Under the pieces are notes generated by a model. The model made no database searches. It was not told where the DNA came from and saw only the letters and a program-made list of their open reading frames with translations. From positions 10,032,485-10,096,484 of the forward strand of contig NC_134027.1 in assembly GCF_964204645.1 (NCBI RefSeq): a DNA stretch of 64,000 nt. Reading direction: 5' to 3'. The position numbers were made by a program, and so were the translations under genes. Numbering within the stretch: the stretch's first letter is position 1; every line of letters starts with the position of its first letter. This DNA is from Tubulanus polymorphus (lineage: Eukaryota; Nemertea; Palaeonemertea; Tubulaniformes; Tubulanidae). Positions 50,301 to 63,300 of the stretch are shown here, in pieces.

Positions 50301-53300
50301 CAGTCATGAAGAATTAATACTGGAGCTTGTTGCTTAATGGTAGATTTAAGATAACTGGCGGATAAATACCATAGTAACAATGTCAACTATCCACCGGTTA
50401 ACCACTCTAACCAACTTTTAAGCAACTGGCCCCAGGTAGTTATGTCTAGTATGAAAAAGTTATTGGGTTGTTTTGCCCTGAAAGTCAACTCCACTACTTT
50501 GGTATGATACACTTCAACTGGTTGTGCTTACTTAGTTCATTAAGCTGGCCTACGTTCGGGTTTAGCCTGCACTGCTTAATGTCATATCATATTTATTTTC
50601 TGAATAATTTACATCAATGTATAAAAGATATCTAAGACTTATGTTACAATCATTTATTTCTAATAACTGTACGCATCCGTTTGTTCTGAATTTCCCAGGT
50701 ACATGCTCGGACTGGCCGGAGTGCCGTCGGTGATCCAATTCATCGGGTTCTTCTTCATGCCGGAAAGTCCTCGTTGGTTGGTGATCAACGATCGACACGA
50801 GCAGGCGCGTAAAGTTTTGTCGGTCATACGCGACGATCAAGACGTCGATAAAGAGCTCGAAACGATTCAAGAGTCGCTACTGGAGACCCGTCGCGAACAA
50901 AGCGAACATGGTAAACATTAGTATGACCTCTGCATCACTGGGTCCGGAGCCAGATGAACTCCTTCACTACCACAGATAATGTAACGCCTTGCACCGGGAT
51001 TCGAACCCGATGGCGTCATTCAATTCAAATCGATTCAGTATTTGAGGCTCTAGTTAAGAAAATATATTTGCAACGTAAAACAACAATGGGAATGGTTGGC
51101 ACTACAGTTAAACTTGCTTAATCGACCAAAAGGTTTTTTGTGTCCCAGCCATATTAGGTCAGTTTGGTTTTTGCATCGTAGTTAGCGGAATATTTGATAC
51201 AATTTTTAGTCACTCTGAAGGTTATGAATTCAAATTCTTATGGAGCAAATATCGTGTTTTTTTGTTTAAATAAGCATTTTACTTTGGTTGAAGGCAACAG
51301 AAACATACTGGTAGCTATGTTTAAAGATCCTGTCGTCAGGAAAGCGTTAGTAGTTGGCTGTGGGCTGCAAATGTTTCAACAAATCAGCGGAATTAACACT
51401 GTCATGTAAGTTTACTTCAATAGTATTCATACTGGGCACGTACGATAAATAATACACGCATGCTTGGATAGGTAAATCCTTACTTATTTCAATTTCTTTT
51501 CAGGTATTACAGCGCCACAATCATCAAAATGTCCGGAGTTCGAAGCGATTCGTCCGCCGTGTGGTTGGCCGCGTTGACCGCTGCGACTAATTTTCTGTTC
51601 ACATTCGTCGGCCTGTATTTGGTTGAAAAGATCGGCCGCCGATCCCTTATCATATCTAGTCAAGCAGGTACGCAGAAGACATATTTAGTAATGCAGTAGA
51701 TTCCGCTGACCAGTTAGTGGAGTCTGCTGTATAAACTTCTCTGTGATACTAAGTACAAAAAGGATGATGCACTGACAACAGAAAGTGCTATAGTATAGAA
51801 CACTTAGGATGGATTTGATTGATAGCTTACTTTAGTTGCAGTTCCACTGGTAATTTAACTTTATTTCGTTATATTGTTTTAGGTGTTGTATTCAGTCTCA
51901 TAGCTCTAGGGATAGGTTTCAACTTGGCCAGTGTATATTCACCGGATATTACTCAGCATGGGTTCAGCGTCGATCAATGCAACAAATACCAGTAAGTGCG
52001 TTCAAAATATAATAGATACCCTAATTCAAAATATGAAATTTGTGTCTCTGAATTAGAATATCAGGGGCTGGTTTTATAGACCTTAAAGTAAACTTTTGAG
52101 CAACTGGCATCGTCTCCATGTCTAATAGTTGCACTACATTTTAGTTGATTATTCGATAGTCGAATTTAGCCGTTTATCTAATTCCAGATCCTGTGATGCT
52201 TGTATCAGTAATCCGTATTGCGGATTTTGCTATACATCAGATCAAGGCAGCGTTACAAATTCTTCATGCCTCGCGGCGACGAACATTTCGCATGAAAGGT
52301 CGCAATACGGTCCATGTAATCGAACAAATTTAGATGCTAGTCAAATCTGGGCGTACAGCTACTGTCCTACGCCTTATTCCTGGATGGCTGTTGCTGGGCT
52401 TGTTATATACTTAGCATTTTTTGCACCTGGTAAGTCTACAATATTGCGCTAATGCAGGATTTGTGTGACTTCTTCCAAAACTCCCCCCATTTTCCATTTG
52501 AATCTTGATTCCAGCATGGGCTGTACAATTAAATTTAGTTAATTAGGGGAAGATTTGTTTCTTCTAAATTTTCCTATTAGCTGGTACAGTTGAACCTGCT
52601 ATTGGTAGATACTCAATCGATATCTATGAATTATGAGTTTCATGCTGTTTTTGAGAGAAAATTGCATCGAGAAATTATTGATTTGTCTTTGGGATCGGAG
52701 AAATCATAATAATTCGATTCGTTTTTCAGGTATGGGTCCGATGCCATGGACGATAAATAGTGAAATATATCCATTGTGGGCAAGAAGTGCAGGCGCAGCG
52801 GTTGCCACGTCAACGAACTGGATTTTCAATTTGATCATATCCATGACATTCCTATCTTTAACTCTTTCCATTACAAAATACGGTGAGTCTGTGTCCACGA
52901 AAGCGGGTGGGGGAGGAGTGACATTCTATTTTACTTCACGATTCTTTTATTTCACGATTCATCCAAACGACAATGGTGTCATTCTCCCAACTTTGTAACT
53001 CCCAAAATCACGTGACAGATATATTTATTGATTTAGATATAACATCCCTATTTTAGAATTTTGAATGAAACTTTTCTACATACATAAGCGTTAACAGAGC
53101 AACCCATGTTACTTCCTAAGTTCCCCAGCAATTGGAACCTTACGATACAGAACTACTGACTGACTGAATGTGTAAACAGTGGACCTGTGAAACTTAGTGG
53201 TTGGGATGGTTTAGTCATTCTAGTCACTCCCTCTTTCAAGATGGCCACCATTACTTAAACATACTGGAATGACATACACTTGTAACTTTCATCACCATCT

Positions 53301-53529
53301 GTAGTCCCTTTGCCACGCTGACCACCTACCCACCATAAAATACTCTGGATATACTCATGCTGATGTTTGTTTTTGCTTTTTTTAAAATTTTTCAGGTGCT
53401 TTCTACTTATACGGCTGTTTAGCGTTTTTGGGCTTGTTGTTCTCGATATGGCTTGTGCCAGAAACCAAGGGCAAACAACTGGAAGAAGTGCAAGAATTGT
53501 TCAAAAAACCATGGCTGAAGTGTTGCTGA
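47387..53529 (+). CDS. SLC2A13: SLC2A13-type proton/myo-inositol cotransporter (HMIT), complete
   Basis: Twelve-TM major-facilitator sugar transporter. Exons 47387..47969, then 48863..49022 (2a) or 49080..49239 (2b), 50699..50910, 51294..51405, 51504..51667, 51883..51991, 52188..52429, 52730..52882, 53396..53529. With one exon 2 the product is 622 residues; human HMIT is about 648. Family signatures: [47 protein letters not shown] (TM7 substrate face), [26 protein letters not shown] (TM10) and PETKG. The Cys-rich exoplasmic loop 9 ([14 protein letters not shown]) is diagnostic of HMIT as against ordinary GLUTs. HMIT imports myo-inositol with H+. The Asp/Glu-rich N-terminal tail is cytosolic. 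Confidence 0.93.
48863..49022 (+). CDS. SLC2A13: SLC2A13-like alternative exon 2a (canonical HMIT TM5)
   Basis: 160 nt, phase 1 in and phase 2 out. Encodes [20 protein letters not shown], then [20 protein letters not shown] and [13 protein letters not shown]. This is the version closest to vertebrate HMIT ([14 protein letters not shown] there). Thr occupies the position equivalent to GLUT1 Gln161. Acceptor AG at 48861-48862, donor GTGAGT after 49022. Confidence 0.9.
49080..49239 (+). CDS. SLC2A13: SLC2A13-like alternative exon 2b (GLUT-like TM5)
   Basis: 160 nt with the same phases as exon 2a, only 57 nt downstream of it. Encodes [20 protein letters not shown], then [20 protein letters not shown] and [13 protein letters not shown]. 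The Gln in [12 protein letters not shown] aligns with GLUT1 Gln161 (TLHQLGIVVGIL), a hexose-contact residue, where exon 2a has Thr. Including or skipping both copies shifts the frame, so use should be mutually exclusive. Confidence 0.85.
49412..49701. mobile_element. piggyBac-type MITE, copy 4
   Basis: TTAACCCTTTCAGTG at the left and GCACTGCAAGGGTTGA at the right. Same orientation as copy 3. It lies in the intron after the alternative exons of the SLC2A13-like gene. Confidence 0.8.
50940..51015 (-). repeat. tRNA-derived SINE fragment
   Basis: The minus strand contains CGGGTTCGAATCCCGGTGC, a strong Pol III B box/T-arm, with GACGCC and GGCGTT either side. No anticodon arm or A box was found, so it is not a tRNA gene. 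It lies in the SLC2A13-like intron after exon 3. Confidence 0.5.
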
Positions 53530-55690
53530 CAGGATTTCCAATGCAGTGGGGTTACACTTTTTGATTTGATTCATTTGGAGTTGAATTGGGAGGTCTTATA
53601 CACATTCTTGTTGTACACGTGGAAAATTTCAAGTGATGTTTTTAGATCAGTTTCTTAGATAATACTTCAAACGTCTGTCTACCCTTCCGGATATATAATT
53701 GCAGGAACGAGATTAAATGGCTAGTTATTTTACAGCCATAATTTTTAGATTGATAACAGTATGAATGCATAAAGCGTGCTTATCAATTGTTAATTCAGTC
53801 GTTTTAGATAAAATGCCTCGAAGGGAGGGGGTTAAGGCAGTGCATGGATCGAAATTGAATGCATAATCATATCTTAAATTCATAATATTTGGTGCCATTT
53901 TGTGGGCTGCATGTAAGAGCCAGCTTTGTGATTGATGGATTAACCCTTTAATCGGCAATCGGTCGCTAGCGACCGATTTGAATAGACCAGCTATAGTGAA
54001 TAGGATAGTCAAGTATTGATTTCAGTGTAGCATACTAACTCATTTTCCTGTGAGCAGATGGCGGCACCAGACAGCCTACAATGTCTAACAAAGCAGGAAA
54101 GTGATATATCAAACATTTGGCATGTATTAGGGGGTATAGAAACCATGTGTCACGTGGGTCAGATTTCCAAGGTTGAGAAGATCGTAAGTAGTAATGGCCA
54201 ATGCACTAAAGACGTTCTCTAGTGATTTTGGCTGCTATTTTGGACATAGTAATGAACGATTCTGATGATAATTCGTATTGGGATGAATCTGATGACAGTG
54301 CTTGATTATGGATGGCCCTAAAATCTGGATAACCTTGGGATCTGTGACCTTGGGGTCAGACCCTGAAGGTAACCCCCAAAGTTGGCAAACTTGGTACCAT
54401 TCAAGGTTGTTTCAAGATTGGTTTCTGTAGATGTTGACCAGGGAACGTTGTCAGATTGTCAAGCAATTCAAACCACTTTCCAAGTTGGCATGGTGTCTCT
54501 GGACCCCTAGTCATTCAGGTAATAATTTTTAGATGTCACGTTATGCAACAAAAGGAAGATGCATTGTCATTGTAACTTAGGAATTCTTTTGACCAAAATC
54601 GATTTCATAAATCCACCCGGGAGTCAATTGCAGGGAATATATTTTCAACCTATAAGCTAGGCGAAGAGCCTGTGATGCATTGTATGGTTGTGAATCAAAC
54701 ATTTAGTACATTCCTCGATCATGATGTTGCATTTCTGTTTAAATGGATTTTTTCAAACATTTTACAATAATACAAGGTGGTGTACTTTTCAAATTTTGAT
54801 AGAAACAGCATGAAAATTATGATAGAATTCTATTTATCTATAATCCATGTCTTCCAGAGTTTAAATCTGTCCAGTATGTCGAGTTGTATTTATACTATGC
54901 AACTTAACACTTTTTTGAACCAACACAAAATGCACTACTTTTTGATACTACCGGTATGTATATGCATCAACATAGGTTTATTGTCTTTATTACAATGTAA
55001 TAAATTGCTTAACTTATTCAAATTCCTCGAAGTGAAAAAGTCGATCGATCAACAATAATGAAGGCTAAGTATATACCTATGATCAGATGTTCTAAATGCC
55101 ACTACCTTAAAATAAGTGAAAGAAGAAACTTATTCGTATCCTTAAGCCAAAAGAGGCTCTTCTGGTAAAAGGGAATTATTTTTCATCACTTATCGTAATT
55201 GTTATTAAGAATACATTATAATCATGTTGGTACCAAATAAATTTATTTATGAAGTTAAAAGTATACTGTTTTCAGTCGTTACCTCATTACATGTATTTAT
55301 CTTCGTTATTTTGATTGTTTCATACTAACTTCCGAACTATGTACTGATCCTGATGTGAGGACCAAAAGGGTATTTCAGATCTCAACTGCCATATATGTCA
55401 TTGACGGTAGATTTGGCTATTAGAAGATTCTAAAGTTGCGACACCCTTTCAAGAATGCTGGGAAATTTGTGCGTAAATACAATAAGTTCATCGAATATCA
55501 TATTTGTTTATACATGTAGTCTTAACCATATGGAGGAAAAAATGAGAGTATGAGTTACAATTAGTTACCAGTACGAAAACAGACAATAGAAGCATTTCAA
55601 AAATTACAAACCTTATTTACAACACACACTACATTTATTTGTGACAATACATATGGAGGGATACACCATTCATCAAAGAGAATTTGCCTT
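53530..55690. other. Intergenic region between the transporter and the LINE
   Basis: Holds the transporter 3' UTR and AT-rich DNA. At 53940 TTAACCCTTTAATCGG starts a possible further piggyBac-type MITE, with a 22-bp palindrome around GGTCGCTAGCGACC at 53957-53978. No protein or RNA gene was recognised; the ORF at 54777-55058 has no recognisable content. Confidence 0.5.
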
Positions 55691-56074
55691 CGGAAATTTA
55701 CAAATTTATTTATTTATACTCCAACCCTTTTCATGGTACATAGGCGGAAAATGCATGAAAGAATTTACAAATATTTACAGAAAAATAACACTTTTAAAAC
55801 ATAACAGTTATTAACAGTATACACATATATATACACGTACATGCACAAAATAATTATTTACATCGATTACGATTACGATTTATTTACACTCCAACCATTT
55901 CCATGGTATATGGAGGAAAACTATTACACATGTATATACAAATATTTACAAAACAACACTAAAGTGATTAAAATTTAGAGAATGAAAACGTAACGAAATA
56001 TATATATATACATCAACTATTTACAATACTATATATACTATTATATACATCAACTATTTACAATACTATATATA

Positions 56075-57531
56075 CTATTGGAGGGATCTATATACATCTA
56101 AGCCGGTCTTAATGAATTTAGCTAAGTTGACCGTTGGGTTTTTCAGAATATCAAGGGTATTAAAGGTATTCAAATTCAAAAAGTTTTTGCGTTGTTCGTT
56201 AAGTAAGGTACAGTCAAACAGAATATGGGATTCGTCACCTAAAGTATTACAAGTGGGGCATATTCTATCGGCTCTGTCTAAATGAAGGTTTGAAAATTTG
56301 TTCACAGGTAAAATATAGGACCCGACCCTAAATTCAAATAAACTAGTTCCTAAGTCATCACCAAGTTCTATTATATACTTCTCTAACCTAATATCATTTT
56401 TATATTGCCTAAAGTTAGTGTATATCGGATTAGTATTTATGGCAGATACAGTTTCTTGAAGGTGCTGGTCACGGAGTATCTGTTTTATTCGTTTTGAAAA
56501 AGATTTACTGTTAGTCATGAATTGCTGCGTCCAAATGCAGGACAAACCACAGTCATCAAACGTTTTCTTTATATATGATAACCAAGGGCTCATAAATTTA
56601 TCCCTTAAAAATAAATTGAAAGATATTTTATAGAGTATTGAATTAAGTTTGGTTTGCTTTCCAGATACTGTTTTCACCCAAAAGTTAATCATCCTGCGTC
56701 TAACATCTATATTCATAGGGTAACGTCCTAGCTCTGATAAAACTTGTAAGTTGCGAGAATATTTCGTCACTTTCATTAAGATTTTACAGAAGAAGCAATG
56801 AATATTTTCTAATAAATCAAGATTTTCATATCCCCAGATCTCACACCCATACATGGCTATTGGAGCAACACACGTATCAAATAATTTAAACATAACATCT
56901 ATGGGCAATTTCAAACGTCTGCCTTTTTGAACGATCGAAAACATAGCTCTGATAGCTTTATCGTAAAGATACTTTTTTGCCTTAGCAAAGTTACCATTCC
57001 AATTGAATTTTACTCCGAGATAAACATAATCTTCAACTACCTCTAACTCTTGATCACCAAACATAAATTTCGAAATCGTTTTTATCCGGGATTTACTTCG
57101 CGCAAATACTAGTACTTTAGTTTTCTCTGAGTTAACAGTGAGACCATTAGCGGCGCAATATTCAAATAAGGTATCTAAGTGTAGCTGAAGAGATTTCTCA
57201 TCCTCAGCAAGAATAACTGTATCATCTGCGTATAGTATTATGAATAAATTCAGTAAAGTATCAATATCCTGATCACGATTCAAATTTAGTTTTTCTATAA
57301 ATGACAAAGTCGGTTTTCCACGATCAATGAAAAATTCTACAATGTCGTTTAAGAATAACGAAAAGAGGATAGGTGAGAGATTTTCGCCTTGTCTTAAGCC
57401 TCTATCAGCTGCAAAGTATTGTGACGTGCAACCATTTAATTCAACACATGATTTTATGGAGTTATACATATTTTTGACCACATTGAAAAAGTTTCCATTA
57501 ACACTGTTAGCAATTAATTTTCGCCATAACT
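56075..57531 (-). pseudogene. LINE ORF2 fragment: C-terminal half of reverse transcriptase and zinc motif
   Basis: Continues the RT in another frame: GLRQGENLSPILFSLFLNDI, the catalytic ILYADDTVILAED box, NGLTVNSEKTKVLVF and the thumb. The C-terminus has CPTCNTLGDESHILFDC, the Cys-Cys-His-Cys motif common at LINE ORF2 ends. The largest open part is 56075-57481, and similarity continues upstream to the frameshift near 57557. Apart from that one deletion the copy is open, so it is recent. Confidence 0.88.
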
Positions 57532-58470
57532 TTACCCTACAAATCGAGTCGAAAGCTTTCTTAAATCAACAAAGGCGCAAAAAAGTCTTCTTCCCTGACA
57601 AAGATACAGCTCTACGATTGTTTTAAGCGTGTAAATATGATCAATGGTGGAATATTTCGATCTAAAGCCAGCCTGGGCTTCACTTATAATGTGATTCGTA
57701 TCTAGAAATGTTGACAATCTTTGATTTAGGATACTTGTAAATAATTTACCAAGACAGCTAACTAAGGTAATACCTCTATAATTATCAGGATTAGAGGGAT
57801 CGCCATTCTTTTTGAAAATGGGTTTGATGACGCCTATAGACCACATCTCTGGAACATATCCTGTTTTAAGAACTAAATTGAATAATTTTTGTAATATATC
57901 AACTAAAAACGGATACTGACTAACTCCCAACAGCTCATTCGTGATTCCATCAATGCCTGGGGCCTTATTGTTTTTGAGTAAAGAGATAGCCTTAATTACC
58001 TCATCACTGGTTATATCACTGTTCAAAATATAATTGTCATAGACAGGATGGTCACCCACGTCTGGGGGCTCATCACCGTCATCGGTTTCATTGTTAACAT
58101 TATTCAAATCATTTAATCTCATAAAATGTTCAAGAAAAATATCAATATCTATATTAGCCTCATTATTTTTTGTTCCGCTCGCAGAGTTTAGCATCGACCA
58201 ATACTTTTTTGGGTTATTAATTTCGCATTCTCTCAATTCCTTAATAAATTCATCCTTTTGTTTCTTCTTATTTTCTCGGATGACCTTTTTATAGTTTTTA
58301 GACGAGTTCTTAAGGGATTCAAAATTGGAAAGAGTAGGGCAACCCCTATATCTTTTTTTCATATAATTATATTTCTTCTGTGCATCTCTACAGTCCCTGC
58401 CAAACCATCTGTTGCGGACCGGTTTTTTGCAGTTATTACTTTTCCTACATTTGGCAAAGAAGTGCGACAT
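57532..58470 (-). pseudogene. LINE ORF2 fragment: linker and N-terminal half of reverse transcriptase
   Basis: 312 codons. Basic linker, then the RT fingers: NNKAPGIDGITNELL, GVIKPIFKKNGDPSNPDNYR, GITLVSCLGKLF, NQRLSTFL and SEAQAGFRSKYSTIDHI. The frame breaks inside the first palm motif (AFVDLRK), where the catalytic Asp motif should follow. A single base is missing at about 57555-57560 and reading shifts to a stop. The endonuclease domain is absent. Confidence 0.88.
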
Positions 58471-58636
58471 CTAGCGGAAAACTATTGAACTATTGGAAGG
58501 CATTACTACGTTGTCTCACAGTTCGACGTACGCCGGAGTCGAGAGGAGGGAATCATGAATGGAAATTGACTATTTTAATCGATCTATGGATATTATTTAC
58601 TATCGAATTATGTAATTAACGATAAGGATAATTACT

Positions 58637-60347
58637 ATGTCTGCTGCTAATCATGCCGCTTATGGCGAATCGATGAAAGTAAGTAAATGTCGCTGTGATT
58701 AAATAAGTCGAGGTTCGAAATTTTAATTGCCAAAATTCAATCGGCAAAATCAATCAAGGAATTTTATTCCGGCTTTTCTTTCCAGGTATTATAAACTGCG
58801 TGGGGACTTTTTAGAATTTGACAGGCGCGTTGGAAGCAATTTTTGATTGCTGCAACCAAACACCGATTTTGGACAGTTTCTAAATTATTACTTAATTTCT
58901 TCAAAAAACGTATTCAAAGAAAAAAAAACGTCATTCAGTAAATTATTGCCGCAGCTTTTGCCGCTGCAGTGGCTGCACTGCCAACGCCACTGTTTGATTA
59001 TTTAATGGGAATCAGCTGGAATCGGAATATTTCACCCAGTTCCATGTGGCCCAGTTCTACTAAATTATAGGCCCGTACTCAAGAGGCCCGGGGTTGGCCT
59101 ATAATATTTGGTGCGAACGCACGTCCCCAAAAAAGGTTCCACTATTTTTTGTCTAAAAAAATTTTATTAGATTAATTACGCATTAGTGTTTCAGTGACTT
59201 ATTAGGCTATATGAAATATTCACTTAAAATTTTCTTGGGGGAGGGCCCAAACCATTGCTGGCTCTGCTATTAAGTTCCACCATATCTAAACTTGCACCCA
59301 CCCAAAATAGAGTCTGCGTATGGGTCTGCTACATGATGATAGGAACGTTATGGGCTAGTCATGTGATAGTGCCAGTTTGAGTTGGGCCTATAAAGATAAG
59401 GAATAAAAATTTTAAGACATTGATTGATTCCAAGGCACATAATGGCGAATCTAATTTATGGCACTTTGGTGAGATTTTAACTTTGCGCTTGAGTGCAATA
59501 TTAGGCCTAACTGGGGGGTAGGGACGGAGGAGGGGGAGGGTAGGTCTACCGGTACGTTAACTTTTTTCTACACAGGCTCGATATTAAAGCCTACATCAGG
59601 CCTATCAGATTTCAGCCTTTGACCCCTGCGGCGCTGGTCCTGGATCAACTCAATGCCAAATACCTTGGGCTCAGTTTGAATTTAATAGTATAGGCTTATG
59701 GTACTACTCTTAATCAACAAAAATTTTTCAAAACCTAGAGGGTTGGGCGGATCAGGGAGGTCCCACCTACCTGGGCGGATGAAGCATTTCGACCCTGCTG
59801 ATACTAGAAATGTGGCACTGGTGTAAATGTCATGGCATGCCCGATCATGGCTTACTGTGGCATTAGTTTACAATTAGTTAGCCTACAGGGAGTCTGTTAT
59901 GACAAACAACTAATTTAGTTCTAATGCCAGTGTCAGCAGGAGCTGGATTAACTCAGGACATAGGGTCTACCTACGTTACATTAGGCTTTGGACCTATTAA
60001 GTTGTATTTCACAAGACTGAATGTTATGAATCTAGTAAGCCAGTTGATGGTTAGGATTTGACTTTCAGATTGAACTCTGAATTGAACTACCTACTAGGCC
60101 AGTAGCCTCAAAAATTGAATCCTCATATAACTTTGTTGTTGAGTGATTAATTGATAATGTCTACTCAAAAATGTCATTTTGAGATTTTTATTTTGTTCTC
60201 AATAGGATGTTTATTTCATTCCTACAAATTGTGATTATGATTTCTTCTTCGATTTTAGGCAACTATTATATCAGGCGAACTTGAACGCGGGCGGCCATGT
60301 CTTAAATGTGGAGATCAGTGCCCGGGTTTTGCTCTACACTATTGGAG
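58637..60347 (+). CDS. TES: Testin-like (TES) gene, first two coding exons, 3'-incomplete
   Basis: Exon 58637..58678 (MSAANHAAYGESMK, then GTAAGT) and exon 60259..60347 (ATIISGELERGRPCLKCGDQ, then CPGFALHYWR, then GTAAGA). CLKC, CPGF and HYWR match the Cys-rich N-terminus of testin (CLKC..CEGFELHFWRKICRNC in human), which precedes its PET and LIM domains. Testin is a focal-adhesion and actin-cytoskeleton scaffold. The phases fit (0, then 2). The next exon should begin with KxCRNC but is not seen up to 64000. The start codon is the first ATG in the frame and is less certain than exon 2. LMCD1 is the nearest alternative family. Confidence 0.72.
58679..60258 (+). other. Testin-like intron 1
   Basis: 1.6 kb, AT-rich, with no ORF of interest and no repeat assigned. 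Confidence 0.5.
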
Positions 60348-63300
60348 GTAAGATTCCGCGCATGTAGGTCTGGAAATAAATTTTGCCACTGATAAGTCAA
60401 CTATTGGCCACTTTGTTGTGTATTGATCTGGTTAAGCTGGTTGTCTTTGTATTTTGAATAGAGTGAGGAGTTTTTTAATGAGAAGACTAGAGGTCTTTTA
60501 CCTGGTAAAAAAGTTTTACTAGGTAGAAGACCTCTAGGCTTCTCATTTTCAGCATTTCAATAACGCCGAAAAGCCTAAAGCTTCTAAATACGGAGCTTAG
60601 AATATTTGTCAATTGAAATGAGACATTTCAGACGCTCTCCAGACTGATAGGAGGCCTAAAGACCATTTTCGAATTTGTGTGATACTTTTTTTTTTCATTT
60701 CTAGAACTATTTATATGCCCCTACTGATAGCGTGAAGTAGTCATTTGTAATTCAAATAGGTTAGAGTTGTAGAGTATGAATTGCTAATATCGGAGTTCTT
60801 TGAATGCTGACTATATGCTATTACTACGAAGCCCTTCTATAAGGTTTTTTTTCGAGAGTTGGCAATGAATTTTTGAAAAGTTTTCGATCAATTTCATTTT
60901 CTACAAACATATTAGCGTATTTGTCTGACGATTATATAATAAATTAGTCAGTAGAATTTAATAATCAATAACTGCTAAATATATACTAACAATTATGATT
61001 GGCTAACGCGTATGTATACATGTTCATTACTGCGTAAACCGTGAAGCATAATTTGATTATAAACAGTCGTTTGGGGTAACGAGAGGTGATGATATTTGTA
61101 TATTTGGCGGATTAATGACCGAACAAATAATCAAATTTGATTAAAATCCTAACCCATCGCTGGCTCTACCCCAGCCTTATCGATAATAACCGTGAATACA
61201 CGTTCAGCCGAGGCCTGTTTATATATATTACCCGACAGTTCAACAACACAAGTGAAGTGGAAACATTAGGCGTGCTGTTCTCCAGGTTCTGGTTCTACCG
61301 CTGAGATCTTACAGGTGAATTCGCTCTCCTCGATGATCTCTGCTGCTCTCGTCTGTACTCGGTAAAAATAGAGCCGCTGCAATCGGCGAAACTGACATCA
61401 TCATCATCATCATCATCAAAGGCAAAATATAGTCGGGGCTAACATCGTATTTCGCCGGAGAGAGAGTTGGTTAGTTGTGGTGTTTAACCCGACAGAGTGG
61501 TTTATTGAAGCCTACATCGGTTGATCTGGCGCGCTGTGTTTCGCGGCCGGTGAACACCGATTTATCCGCCTTTAATCGGCGATAAAATACGTAATGCGTT
61601 CTCGTATCTCCTCTTCAGTTCGACATCAAACGAACCGTCAAATCTTAACTACTTCTGAATTTATATATATTTCTTTGCGCCTTTTTGCTCGTCGAGTTGA
61701 TAATAATTCCATGAAAGTGAATGAATTAGGTAATGAAAAATGGGTTTTTTCTCAGGTCTAACCTTTTGGTGAATCAGTTGTGGTGGATCACAATATCTGT
61801 AGTAAAATGATTAGAATAAAAGAGCTTTTTGGCCAGTAATCTTAGACTGAATACAAAGGGTGGTAGCAACCACCAGAAATATTTCTAATATTTTCATAAA
61901 CGTTTTACCTATCAATGCATTTATTGTGGGATCTTTCTCTCTAACCTTTTTGTGGTTAAGTAGACCATTCCTCTAATCGGTACCGTTAATGGGACCCCAA
62001 ATATTTTACTCGATTAACTGATGCTGCAATGAAAGATCGTGGTAATTTAAGGTTTTCTACAACGTATTCGTAAATTCAGCAACTTGAAAGTTATCGGCGT
62101 TGATTAAACAAGAAATAGTCTGTAAAGTACTTCCTACTAGAAAGTTTTTGGGTTGATGAAATTTGCTTGGGGAAGTATCAATCGAAGTTGAAATGACGTT
62201 TTGGCAGTAAATCGTCTACATTAAACTCGCTACGAAAGGGTTAAAATTCACCTGTTTCGAACGGTGATAATTGGTAACGTAGGGAGACTACGAAACAACT
62301 TCGGAAAATCACTTAATGATCTCGACGTATCTTATAGAACTGAACCGTATAGGAACTGGCAGTATAGGTTCTAGCCGTTTATCTGCTCGTATGTCAGTTA
62401 CTGGAGCTGATTATTCAACTGGTTTCTTGAGTTTCTTAAAGGTCCCTCTTGAGAGATTTTCAATCATTCATGCTTAAACTTCTTCCGATTTTTTTTTAGT
62501 CACCTTTTCATGACGAGCGGCTCTTAGCATTTTTCGTTAAGTTCATTAAATCGGGAATGCTTTCACTGAAGTTCGCATTCAAAGGGGTTTGAATTTACTG
62601 GGGGAGGTGGGGGGTTATTCTTTATTAGATCTGAACTGAAAAGTTCAAGTTGATTAAGATTCATGAAAATCCTTGGACAAGTTAGATGAAATTTGTATCC
62701 TGAGAGGATGCTGGAGAAGAATGAGGCTGGTGATAGCAGGGCATTGTAGTGTGAAATTCAGTAGTTCTTTTTCTGAAATATATTGGACTTGTGGCATTTT
62801 ATGCAATGACAGCTGGCCATGTGGCAGGCTTATTAATACATATTTGATGAGAGATCAAGCAAGTGCATTATCCAGATATCCGACTATATACCCCTACATT
62901 GGTACCTACCTGCCACCAGCTGGGCAGGTGAAATAGGATAACATGTTCCAGATGTCCTGCCATTCCCCCTAGTACTAGAAGAAGTAGAAGATCTATAAGT
63001 TAAAACTGACTGGACTAAGAATAGCGTGTTGACACAACCATTAATATTGTGTATTCTCAATCCCAGAAATAGATACATTATTGAACCTACTACAAAGTTT
63101 ACAATTAGGCCTTAGCTTTATGCAGATATTCCGATAGTGGAAAAAAAATATATCCCCATGTTGACTGAAAAAATTAAAATGTTAAAAATAGTTTATAACA
63201 AGATTTGAGTTTCAAGGACCTATTGCTGAAAATTATGTACTTTTCATAAAAGACTTAATATTACAAGTGTATCAATTGTATTAGATGCATAGTCAAAATC

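Larger units (their letters stand above)
55865..58480 (-). mobile_element. 5'-truncated non-LTR retrotransposon (LINE)
   Basis: Minus-strand element with a reverse transcriptase but no upstream endonuclease. The sequence stops about 58480, 156 bp before the testin-like start codon. The 3' end (low coordinates) carries a GATTAC-type simple repeat tail (55865-55880) as in CR1/L2/RTE-type LINEs. A second copy of the same 3' end lies at about 55700-55790, pointing to an older insertion or a duplicated 3' end. The clade is not resolved. Confidence 0.85.

Noticed and set aside
50940-51015. Minus-strand tRNA gene
   Set aside because: Only the T-arm/B-box part is recognisable; no anticodon arm, D arm or acceptor pairing was found.
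54777-55058. 93-codon ORF downstream of the transporter
   Set aside because: AT-rich, no homology recognised, no splice or conservation support.
62673-62936. 87-codon ORF in testin-like intron 2
   Set aside because: Does not resemble testin PET or LIM sequence and starts without context.
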